Positions 1 to 6,619 of a DNA stretch of 64,000 nucleotides are shown here, piece after piece (the first letter of the stretch is position 1; each line of letters begins with the position of its first letter). The notes under the pieces were generated by a model. The model was not told the DNA's origin. It saw nothing but the letters and a program-made list of their open reading frames with translations, and made no database searches. The position numbers were made by a program, and so were the translations under genes. Origin of the DNA: Christensenellaceae bacterium. GTDB lineage: Bacteria > Bacillota > Clostridia > Christensenellales > UBA1750. The DNA is taken from the NCBI GenBank assembly GCA_031280685.1, contig JAITGM010000041.1, positions 1 to 64,000 on the forward strand. Direction: 5' to 3'.

Positions 1-977
1 TTGTCCCCACAGATGAATCCATCAGTATTGAAAATCAGCGGCTTTTGCTCTCCAAATGGATGTACGCCACCATACGGGACATATTGCGTCATGAAGCCTA
101 TATCGGAAATTTGGTGAGCTTCAAGGAGGGCAATCTTTCATATAAAGATAAGCGCAGATTCAAAAAGCCGGAATCTGAATGGATACGGTATGACAACGCC
201 CACGAACCGATTATAGACCGAGAAACGTGGGATAAGGTGCGGAAGATAGACATTGCCTCCGCCGAGAAAAGCAATGGCAGACGAAAGTCGCAGCCGTCGC
301 TATTTGGTGAAAAGCTGTTTTGTATGGATTGCGGCTCATCGCTTGTTTGCCACATTTCCGTTCAGCACCGCAAGAATGGAAACGTCAAGCGGTACACCAG
401 TTATAGCTGTTACCGTTATCAGCTTACAGGCTATGCCACCTGTTCATGGCACACCATTTCCGAAAATCCGTTGAAAGCGCTGGTGCTGAGCGAGCTGCAA
501 GATTACGCAAAAGCAATCATGTTGGATGAAGCCGCTGTATTGGAAAAGCTGAAACGCGCAATGGCGTTAGATAATACCGAACAGCGGAACCTTTTGCGGC
601 AGGAGGTCAAGCGCCTTAAACGGCGGCTTGATGATTTGGAGCGTATCGCCGCCGAACTTTACGAAGACAAGGCGACGCGCAAAATCTCAGAAGCAACATA
701 CATTGCCCTCATGGAAAAGAACGAGCATGAGCGGCAATCGCGGCAGACACAATTTGATGAAATCAAAGCGCGGCTTGCCGCCACAGAAGAAAAAATCCTC
801 AGCGTGTCAAAATGGGCTGAGGTGGTTCGCAGACATATTCATTTAGACGACCTGTGCCGCGCTGATATTGAGGCGCTCATTGAGCGTATTGAAGTTGGCG
901 AAGCGGATTGTTCAAGCGGCAAGCGGCGGCAGGAAATCAAGATATACTGGCGTTTTATCGGACATATCCCCGTCTAA
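1..977 (+). CDS. Large serine recombinase, C-terminal part (5' end outside window)
   Basis: The reading frame is open from base 3, so the TTG at 45 in the ORF track is not the real start; the N-terminal catalytic domain lies left of the window. Visible parts follow the large serine recombinase plan: the 'recombinase' domain (TIRDILRHEAYIG, HEPIIDRETW), a zinc-ribbon with Cys pairs (FCMDCGSS ... YSCYRY ... TCSW), then a long Leu/Glu/Arg coiled coil. Such enzymes integrate and excise mobile elements at short att sites through a serine-phosphodiester intermediate. It ends within 70 bp of a truncated oppositely oriented gene, consistent with an element border. The family call is firm; which element it mobilises is unknown. 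Confidence 0.93.
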   Translation, partial: VPTDESISIENQRLLLSKWMYATIRDILRHEAYIGNLVSFKEGNLSYKDKRRFKKPESEWIRYDNAHEPIIDRETWDKVRKIDIASAEKSNGRRKSQPSLFGEKLFCMDCGSSLVCHISVQHRKNGNVKRYTSYSCYRYQLTGYATCSWHTISENPLKALVLSELQDYAKAIMLDEAAVLEKLKRAMALDNTEQRNLLRQEVKRLKRRLDDLERIAAELYEDKATRKISEATYIALMEKNEHERQSRQTQFDEIKARLAATEEKILSVSKWAEVVRRHIHLDDLCRADIEALIERIEVGEADCSSGKRRQEIKIYWRFIGHIPV

Positions 978-1682
978 GGGGAACGCGCAAAAGCGTTTTC
1001 GCAACTGACTGCTGTTCTTCAACAGAAAACAGCGCATGGCATATTTCTCGGAACCATCGTAGGGTTTATCCGACATGACCACACGTTTTTGCTTTATCGC
1101 GGTATCGCGCAGGGCAGCGGCAAAAAAGGACCACGCGGCAATCGCATCCGCATCAATGCCCAGCCGGAACCATGGAAAGGAAACTCTGCCGCCCTCGATG
1201 ACGATGGGAAGCGCATCCGCGCCGTCCGCAAGGTTTTCGCCCAGGGCTGCACGGATCAGCGGCGCCTTGCCCGCCACCAGCTTTTCGAGGTTCTCCGATG
1301 CCAAAACATCCATAGCCTCGGCGGGCAATTCGATGGCGAACGCACCCTCCAACAACACGCCAACGGCGGTCGCCGTTTCTTTCTCACCCGGCGCACTGGC
1401 CACGGCCAGTGGTGTAACGCTTTCATACGCCGCGGTGCCGTTCAAATCGGGCATTTCTACAGGAAAAACCCCGCGCTCGGCCAATGCATCCAACAGCGAA
1501 GAAACCTCCTGCGCTTGTGCATCGTCCGCGACCAGCATCCCATCAACTGTGACGATATGGCCGCCCACACAATAAGCGAAGCCGGGCGCGCCCATGTATT
1601 TCGCTTTCGTCCCCGTGATTTCGCTGATGGCGGTGACCAATGCCTTGCGCTCCGCGCCCGTTTTTTCAAACCGTACTTCCAT
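912..1682 (-). pseudogene. 'Virulence-related protein' of mobile elements, C-terminus replaced
   Basis: I place the start at ATG 1682 (MEVRFEKTGAERK), not at the track's 1925, because the family normally begins this way. The body resembles a small protein of unknown function often carried on clostridial ICEs and annotated as virulence-related. Family members, as I recall them, continue after 'YAMRCFLL' into a conserved tail ending near a GNSAFK-like motif. Here the frame instead runs into the antisense of the neighbouring recombinase (QLRKRFCAFPLDG...). About the last 35 residues are therefore junction-derived and the gene is probably truncated by insertion or recombination near 1000-1030. 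Function unknown. Confidence 0.6.
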
Positions 1683-1954
1683 TATATAGCCCTGCCTTTC
1701 ACGCATTTTTTGCCGGTTGCTCCAGCGGTTGTGTGATGTTAACTTGCTTTGCGTAGATATGCAAGGCCCTTTGGCAATGTTCCTGTGTTTTCTTTCAAGC
1801 AGAGCGGGGCGGCTCCGAAGTCCCCCAATTACCGTTGTTCTGTGGCTGTTTCGGGTATATACTTTATATAGCTTAAGAGGTATGTGGCCCCGCCAACTTG
1901 ACATAAAACAACGCATGGATTTCACACCATGCGTTGTTTTTGCAGATACTAAGA
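1683..1954. other. Intergenic region with terminator, no gene seen
   Basis: I see no convincing gene between the virulence-related fragment and the redox operon. The + strand ORF at 1717 lacks a ribosome binding site and a recognisable product. The region contains the strong hairpin listed separately at 1905-1940. Confidence 0.6.
1905..1940 (-). terminator. Intrinsic terminator of the arsR-permease operon
   Basis: The arms ACAACGCATGG and CCATGCGTTGT pair perfectly around an 8-base loop and are flanked by A-run and T-run on both sides. It can act in both directions. It lies just past the last gene of the leftward operon. Confidence 0.9.
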
Positions 1955-2278
1955 TTATTTTTCACAATCGCATTTGATGTTCTCGGCAATGATCTCTTTC
2001 CAATCGCCAATGACATCATGCGTCCAACAGTCATCCGCGCCAGCAGCTTCACGCATGGTAAGCGCGAGAATGTAGGTCAATTCCTCAACCGTTGCGCCAG
2101 CTTCCAATGCACCTTTGAAGTGCTTTAGAACGCAAGGCTTTGACCGCCCTTTTATAGACAGGGCAAAGCAGATAAATTGATATGTCTTTTCATCAATGCT
2201 CCGTTTTTCTGCGTACAACGCATCCATTTCGTCCAGCTTTTCCGCAAACTCTGGAAAGAACTCCGCTAACATCCTCAT
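1955..2278 (-). CDS. Carboxymuconolactone decarboxylase (AhpD-like) family protein
   Basis: 107 residues, the usual size for small single-domain CMD/AhpD proteins. The central helix region (KTYQFICFALSIKGRSKPCVLKHFKGALEAGATVEELTYILAL) follows the CMD fold pattern, and a CxxxH arrangement (CVLKHF) matches the redox Cys/His signature. Such proteins act as peroxidase partners or thiol-redox enzymes; the substrate here is unknown. An RBS (GGGAGGG) precedes ATG 2278. It is the last gene of a leftward operon with a thioredoxin-like protein, a Cys-rich protein, a permease and ArsR, which suggests a role in thiol chemistry linked to metalloid handling (inference). Confidence 0.85.
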   Translation of the reverse strand: MRMLAEFFPEFAEKLDEMDALYAEKRSIDEKTYQFICFALSIKGRSKPCVLKHFKGALEAGATVEELTYILALTMREAAGADDCWTHDVIGDWKEIIAENIKCDCEK

Positions 2279-2279
2279 G

Positions 2280-2618
2280 CTATTGCCCTCCCTGTTTTTT
2301 TATCAACTCGATTACTTCATCTGTTTTCAAAACCTTGCCAGCGGATACAACCTTTTTTTCCAAGACTAAAGCGGGGGTAGTCATTACTCCGTAAGCCGCG
2401 ATTGCCGCAAAATCCGTCACATGGTCGATGGTGGTGTCCATGCCAAGCTGAGCGAGTGCCGCTTTCGTGTTGGCTTCTAACTCATTGCATTTTTTACAGC
2501 CAGAGCCAAGCACTTTTATCATTGCGCCCGCGCCCTGTGCGGCCTGTTTGATACTCTCGGCGCTCACATCACCGCGGTAGCTTTTTTCTGCTTCTTTCTT
2601 TTTTCCGAATAGTGCCAT
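2280..2618 (-). CDS. Small thioredoxin-like redox protein (GCKKC motif)
   Basis: 112 residues. The C-terminal ~75 residues are a compact thioredoxin/glutaredoxin-like fold of the TM0996/MTH895 type: MIKVLGSGCKKCNEL gives the CxxC active site and MTTPALVLEKKVV holds the cis-Pro loop. There is no signal peptide, so it is cytoplasmic. I chose ATG 2618 (MALFGKKK) because the GGGAGG lies 8 bases before it and too close to the ATG at 2624. These proteins are often encoded beside ArsP/DUF318 permeases, as here, and probably supply reducing equivalents to the resistance system (inference). Confidence 0.9.
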   Translation of the reverse strand: MALFGKKKEAEKSYRGDVSAESIKQAAQGAGAMIKVLGSGCKKCNELEANTKAALAQLGMDTTIDHVTDFAAIAAYGVMTTPALVLEKKVVSAGKVLKTDEVIELIKKQGGQ

Positions 2619-2633
2619 AGTCATAACCTCCCA

Positions 2634-3062
2634 TTAGAATAACATTTCTTCAACAATCCCTGCCGCGTCACGAACCATTTTAGGGCAGATAGCACTTACT
2701 CTTTCGGACACAAGCGCTTTGTCACCTGACATCAAATCGACACCCAATAATTCCTTGCAGATTGTTGAACCGTGGCGTTCTTCAAATTTCTTGGTGAATT
2801 TCTGTACTGCCGTATACGTTTTTTCCTTGGCGCCTTTATCATCGGGCAGGAGTTGACCGTATTTCAAGCCAATCAGAAGATATGCTCCTGATACGGCCCC
2901 GCAGACATGCCCAAGCCGTCCCATTCCGGCACCCAAGCCACAAGAAATCGTTAGAGCCGTCTCTCTTCCTAAACCAAGTTCTTCGCAATAGGTAGATAAT
3001 ATCGCCTGTGCGCAGTTAAATCCCTCATTGAAACATTCAACTGCTTGCGCTACTTTCGTCAT
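2634..3062 (-). CDS. C_GCAxxG_C_C family redox-type protein
   Basis: The sequence begins MTKVAQAVECFNEGFNCAQAIL and shows the family signature: FNCAQA, SCGLGAGMGRLGHVCGAVSGA, and later conserved Cys residues (ICKELLG, ICPKMV). Family proteins are thought to bind metal or an Fe-S/heme-like cofactor through the conserved cysteines; function is not established. The start at 3062 is set by GGAGGTACGGAAT just upstream, so the track's 3137 start is rejected. It lies between the permease and thioredoxin genes in one operon. Confidence 0.9.
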   Translation of the reverse strand: MTKVAQAVECFNEGFNCAQAILSTYCEELGLGRETALTISCGLGAGMGRLGHVCGAVSGAYLLIGLKYGQLLPDDKGAKEKTYTAVQKFTKKFEERHGSTICKELLGVDLMSGDKALVSERVSAICPKMVRDAAGIVEEMLF

Positions 3063-3076
3063 ATTCCGTACCTCCG

Positions 3077-4036
3077 TCAAAATAGAAATTGAAGCGCGTT
3101 GAACAGGTAGCCAACAAGGATAATTCCAACCGTGCAAATGCCAATAAACAGCGCAAGCAGCTTCGGTTTTACGGCCTTGCGAAGCATTATCATAGAGGGC
3201 AGCGACAGCGTGGTAACGCCCATCATAAAAGCGAGTATCGCGCCAAGCTGCGCCCCTTTTGCGTAAAGTGCTTCGGCCACGGGGATAGTACCGAAAATAT
3301 CTGCGTACATCGGAATGCCTACCAGTGTTGCCAGTATAACCGAGAACGGATTGTTGCCGCCAAGCACCGTTTCAATCCAGCTTTCGGGTATCCAGTTGTG
3401 GATAAGCGCACCAATACCAACGCCAATCAGAATGTAAGGGAATACCTTTTTGAACGTATCACGCATTTGCTCCCAAGCATATTGCAAACGTTCTTTTTGC
3501 GTCAGCTCGGCGGCTTCAATATCCACGCCCTGCGCCGATGTGATGTATTCCTCAACGTATTTTTCCATGTGCAGCTTTTCGATGATCGTGCCGCCGACAA
3601 CGGCAATAATTAGGCCGGTCACAACATAGACAATCGCTATCTTTGGCCCGAATATGCTCATGAGCAGCACCAGCGAGCCAAGGTCTACCATCGGGGAAGA
3701 AATCAGAAACGAAAAGGTCACGCCCAAAGGCAAGCCCGCGCTGGTAAAACCGATGAAAAGCGGGATTGACGAACAGGAGCAAAACGGTGTGACCGTTCCC
3801 AAAAGCGCAGCCACACAATTTGCGCCAATGCCGCGAAACCGCCCCAATATTTTCTTGCTGCGCTCCGGCGGGAAGTAGCTCTGAATGTAGGAAATGCCGA
3901 ATATCAAAACGCAAAGCAGCACCACGATTTTGATAACGTCATAGATGAAAAACTGAACGCTGCCGCCGAGTCTTGTTGTGATGTCCAAGCCGAATGTAGT
4001 CAGCATACTGCCGATTAAGTCATTCAGCCAGCGCAT
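3077..4036 (-). CDS. ArsP-like permease (DUF318 family)
   Basis: 319 residues with eight or so hydrophobic segments. The signature TPFCSCSSIPLFIGF, with clustered Cys, is typical of the DUF318/ArsP permeases that export organoarsenicals and perhaps other thiol-reactive compounds. A second gate-like motif (SSPMVDLGSLVLL) follows. The gene is directly downstream of an ArsR-type repressor and upstream of three redox proteins, so regulated expression in response to a thiol-reactive toxicant is likely. The exact substrate cannot be read from sequence. Confidence 0.88.
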   Translation of the reverse strand: MRWLNDLIGSMLTTFGLDITTRLGGSVQFFIYDVIKIVVLLCVLIFGISYIQSYFPPERSKKILGRFRGIGANCVAALLGTVTPFCSCSSIPLFIGFTSAGLPLGVTFSFLISSPMVDLGSLVLLMSIFGPKIAIVYVVTGLIIAVVGGTIIEKLHMEKYVEEYITSAQGVDIEAAELTQKERLQYAWEQMRDTFKKVFPYILIGVGIGALIHNWIPESWIETVLGGNNPFSVILATLVGIPMYADIFGTIPVAEALYAKGAQLGAILAFMMGVTTLSLPSMIMLRKAVKPKLLALFIGICTVGIILVGYLFNALQFLF

Positions 4037-4069
4037 ACCAAGAATTTGATTTTGGAAAAAAATCCCACA

Positions 4070-4387
4070 CTACCCGCATAAAACATCACCCGTACTTTCG
4101 TAATCAGCAGTTACGGTTGTCAGCTTTTTCAAAAGGGTTTGCGCGGCTTCTGCTCCATCGGCAGAGATAGAATAGTGCGTCCATTTTCCCTCTTTGCGCC
4201 CAACTACAACGCCGCTTTCGCAAAGGATTTTCATGTGGTGCGATAGCGTGGGTTGACTGATTTTCAAATCCTCCAACAGCACACAAGCGCATTTTTCGCC
4301 TGTCTGCAAAAGTTCTAATATCTGCAAACGGTTTTCATCGCAAAAGGCTTTGAACACTTTTGCGTTTATTGCATGACGGTTTTCCAT
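4070..4387 (-). CDS. arsR: ArsR/SmtB-family repressor with CxC sensor motif
   Basis: 105 residues, a compact winged helix. The recognition region is KISQPTLSHHMKILCESGVV. Upstream, the segment LQTGEKCACVLLEDL carries a Cys-x-Cys in the position where arsenite-type sensors bind metalloid, so As(III)/Sb(III) sensing is plausible. The gene leads the permease operon and faces an AT-rich divergent region with a good promoter and an inverted repeat close to the -10. Autoregulation is expected for the family and is inferred here. Confidence 0.92.
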   Translation of the reverse strand: MENRHAINAKVFKAFCDENRLQILELLQTGEKCACVLLEDLKISQPTLSHHMKILCESGVVVGRKEGKWTHYSISADGAEAAQTLLKKLTTVTADYESTGDVLCG

Positions 4388-4400
4388 TGGCTCACCTCAT

Positions 4401-4420
4401 ATAGATAAAATTCAATCTAT
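4401..4420 (-). promoter_or_regulatory. Inverted-repeat operator of the arsR operon
   Basis: ATAGAT and ATCTAT arms around an 8-base spacer, immediately downstream of the -10 box of the arsR promoter. The location suits a repressor that blocks initiation. Which of the two ArsR proteins binds is not known. Confidence 0.6.
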
Positions 4421-4424
4421 TGAC

Positions 4425-4453
4425 AGTATATGCTTCATATTGAACTTTGTCAA
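4425..4453 (-). promoter_or_regulatory. Sigma-A-type promoter of the arsR operon
   Basis: On the minus strand TTGACA is followed by a 17-base spacer and TATACT. This is a near-consensus housekeeping promoter reading into arsR. Confidence 0.85.
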
Positions 4454-4531
4454 TATGTCCACAAAATCTTTTGTAGCCTGCCATGTTAGGGTTAGCATGA
4501 TGGTTGTATGGACAAGCCATCTATTTAGCTG

Positions 4532-4560
4532 TTGACCTAATTGGAGTTTTATGTTATATT
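4532..4560 (+). promoter_or_regulatory. Sigma-A-type promoter of the chromate-transporter operon
   Basis: TTGACC, 17-base spacer, TATATT, about 40 bases upstream of the second ArsR-family start codon. Confidence 0.82.
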
Positions 4561-4584
4561 TAATTAGTCATATGACTAATTAAA
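4559..4584 (+). promoter_or_regulatory. Perfect 26-bp palindromic operator
   Basis: A fully symmetric AT-rich palindrome centred on CATATG (core TTAGTCATATGACTAA) directly follows the -10 box. It fits a dimeric winged-helix repressor, most simply the ArsR-family protein encoded immediately downstream. Confidence 0.8.
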
Positions 4585-4600
4585 ATACGGGGGGCTCATA

Positions 4601-5032
4601 ATGAAAACTACAAAGGCGTTGAAAGCGATTGCCGATGATAGCCGCATGGAAATTCTAAAACTGCTCCTGCATCATAACTACTGTGTCAGAGCGTTGGCAA
4701 ATGAATTGCATTTGACAGAAGCGACTGTATCACAGCATTTGAAGGTGCTGCGTGAGGTCGGAATGCTTGTCGGTGAAAAGCGCGGGTACTATATGCACTA
4801 TCAGGTGGAACGCGAGGAACTCCACAAACTTGCCGCAGAGATCAGCGCATTGGCCGAAATAGAATATGAAGCCTGTAAGCCGGATGCACAAGAAGATTGC
4901 CCATCTACCGAAAAAGGGAACTGCCACAAAAAAGGCAAGTGCAGCGAGGAAACAAAAGAGTTTTGCCACGGTAAGCATACAGGCCATGATAGTTCCGAGC
5001 AATGCTCTCATGGAAAAAGAGGCAATGAATGA
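4601..5032 (+). CDS. ArsR-family regulator with Cys/His-rich C-terminal tail
   Basis: Residues 1-95 form a standard ArsR winged helix (LTEATVSQHLKVLREVGML). Residues ~98-143 are an extension rich in Cys and His (CKPDAQEDC, NCHKKGKC, EFCHGKHTGH, QCSHGK), absent from typical ~100-residue members. It looks like a metal-binding appendage, for example a sensor or buffer domain. The gene starts the rightward operon, its stop overlaps the chrA start by 4 bases, and a perfect palindrome sits at its promoter. It probably represses the chromate-type transporter pair (inference). Confidence 0.88.
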   Translation: MKTTKALKAIADDSRMEILKLLLHHNYCVRALANELHLTEATVSQHLKVLREVGMLVGEKRGYYMHYQVEREELHKLAAEISALAEIEYEACKPDAQEDCPSTEKGNCHKKGKCSEETKEFCHGKHTGHDSSEQCSHGKRGNE

Positions 5033-5616
5033 AAAAGTCTCATATTTTAGCTGACCTTGTACTAACTTTTATGAAAATCGGTTTGTTTACCTTTGGCGGC
5101 GGATACGCCATGATAGCCTTGATGGATAACGAATGTGTTGAGAAAAAGAAATGGCTGACCCACGACGAGTTTATGGATATGACAGCTATTGCGGAATCCA
5201 CACCCGGCCCTATTGCTATCAATGGGGCAACCTACATCGGTTACCAACAGGTCGGGATACCGGGTGCGGTTCTTTCAACACTGGGCATGGTGTTTCCATC
5301 TTTTGTAATTCTGTATGTTATATCTCTGTTCTTTGACAACTTGCTTGAAATCGCCGTTGTTGCCCATGCTTTTCAAGGGATAAAAATTGCGGTTGGCATT
5401 TTAATTTTTAATGCCGCAATTAAGATGCTGAAAAAGATGCATAAAAAGGCATTCCCAATCACTATCATGGTCTGCGCGTTTGCTGCCTCGCTTGTTATTC
5501 ATTTTGCGGGGTGGCATATATCAAGCCTATACCTTATCCTGTTGTCCGGGGTGGCCGGGTATATCTTTTTCATGGTTCAGCAGATGAAAAACAGGAAGGG
5601 CGCCGCGGAGCAATGA
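5029..5616 (+). CDS. chrA: Chromate transporter family protein, first half-size subunit
   Basis: 195 residues, one CHR domain, matching the 'short-chain' ChrA proteins that work as pairs. Motifs: FGGGYAMIALM near the N-terminus and AESTPGPIAINGATYIGY. About six membrane segments. The next gene encodes the partner and overlaps by ATGA. Short ChrA pairs export chromate in some bacteria; sulfate or other oxyanion transport is also possible. Confidence 0.92.
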   Translation: MKKSHILADLVLTFMKIGLFTFGGGYAMIALMDNECVEKKKWLTHDEFMDMTAIAESTPGPIAINGATYIGYQQVGIPGAVLSTLGMVFPSFVILYVISLFFDNLLEIAVVAHAFQGIKIAVGILIFNAAIKMLKKMHKKAFPITIMVCAFAASLVIHFAGWHISSLYLILLSGVAGYIFFMVQQMKNRKGAAEQ

Positions 5617-6176
5617 TATACTTTGAACTGTTATGGGCTTTTTTGCAGGTGGGGACATTTTCCTTTGGTGGCGCTTATGGGGCGATCCCTCTCATACGGG
5701 ACACCGTTTTATCGCATGGGTGGCTGACCGACGAAATGATAACCCGTATGATTGCCGTCAGCGAATCCACCCCCGGCCCCATCATGGTGAACATGGCGAC
5801 CTACATCGGTAGCACCCAGGCTGGGATGTTGGGAGCCATTATTGCAACATTGGGCGTTGTTCTTCCATCGTTTGTTGTTATACTGATTATAGTGGCCTTG
5901 ATGAAAAGCCTGATTAAAAACAAATATGTGCAAGCTGTCTTAAAAGGGATAAAGCCTTGCTTTATCGGGATTGTTCTTGCAATGGGCGTTTATATGGTTA
6001 TCATCAATTTTTTTACTGACATCGGGCGAGCAGCCCTTGATTGGCGGGCCTTGTTGATTACTGCGGTACTCTTTGCCGCCTCAATAAGCTATCAAAAAAT
6101 CAGGAAAAAGGAGTTCTCGCCAATTCTGTTGATTGTATTATCTGCGGGAATGGGAGTGGCAGCTTACGCTTTGTAG
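5613..6176 (+). CDS. chrA: Chromate transporter family protein, second half-size subunit
   Basis: 187 residues from ATG 5613, which overlaps the preceding stop by 4 bases; the longer track start at 5511 lies inside the first subunit and is rejected. It has the same CHR signatures (FGGAYGAIPLIR; SESTPGPIMVNMATYIG). It is homologous to but clearly diverged from its partner, and the two are expected to sit antiparallel in the membrane as a heterodimer. Confidence 0.92.
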   Translation: MIYFELLWAFLQVGTFSFGGAYGAIPLIRDTVLSHGWLTDEMITRMIAVSESTPGPIMVNMATYIGSTQAGMLGAIIATLGVVLPSFVVILIIVALMKSLIKNKYVQAVLKGIKPCFIGIVLAMGVYMVIINFFTDIGRAALDWRALLITAVLFAASISYQKIRKKEFSPILLIVLSAGMGVAAYAL

Positions 6177-6210
6177 GCAGGGCAAGTAAAAAATGATAGG
6201 AGTGCAATTT

Positions 6211-6543
6211 ATGAAAGTCGGATTGATACGCTGTATGCAGACCGAAGATGTTTGTCCCGCGACGACTGATTTCAAAGTCATGCGCGAAAAAACAGGCGCA
6301 TTTGAGGGAATAGAAGAAGATATACAAGTAGTTGGCCTCAACTCCTGCGGGGGATGTCCGGGCAAAAAGGCTATATTCCGTGCGAGAGAAATGGTGAAAC
6401 GAGGAGCCGATACCATCGTGTTTGCTTCTTGTATATCACGAGGGAATCCTATCGGGTACCCCTGTCCCTTTGCAAAAAAGATGCGGGATACTGTGAGCAA
6501 GGATTTGGGAGATGAAATACGGATTATTGACTATACACACTAA
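6211..6543 (+). CDS. CGGC domain-containing protein
   Basis: 110 residues from ATG 6211, set by AGGAG 8 bases upstream. It contains the motif NSCGGCPGKKA that names the CGGC family, plus further Cys residues (RCMQTEDVCP; ASCISRG; PCPFAKK). The family is predicted to bind metal; no biochemical role is established. It is the last gene of the ArsR-ChrA operon, which supports a role in metal or oxyanion response. Confidence 0.88.
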   Translation: MKVGLIRCMQTEDVCPATTDFKVMREKTGAFEGIEEDIQVVGLNSCGGCPGKKAIFRAREMVKRGADTIVFASCISRGNPIGYPCPFAKKMRDTVSKDLGDEIRIIDYTH

Positions 6544-6576
6544 TTCGCTTTAGCTGCAATAGCCCAATCATAGCGC

Positions 6577-6602
6577 GGCGCGGGAGCCAAAGCCCCCGCG
6601 CC
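6577..6602. terminator. Convergent hairpin between chr operon and adhesin gene
   Basis: GGCGCGGG pairs with CCCGCGCC. Only a short T run follows on the + strand, so it is a weak intrinsic terminator at best. Confidence 0.5.
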
Positions 6603-6619
6603 TTTGCCATAACATGGAA

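Noticed and set aside
6211-6260. Start of the CGGC gene at 6193
   Set aside because: The AGGAG lies after that codon and at correct distance from ATG 6211.
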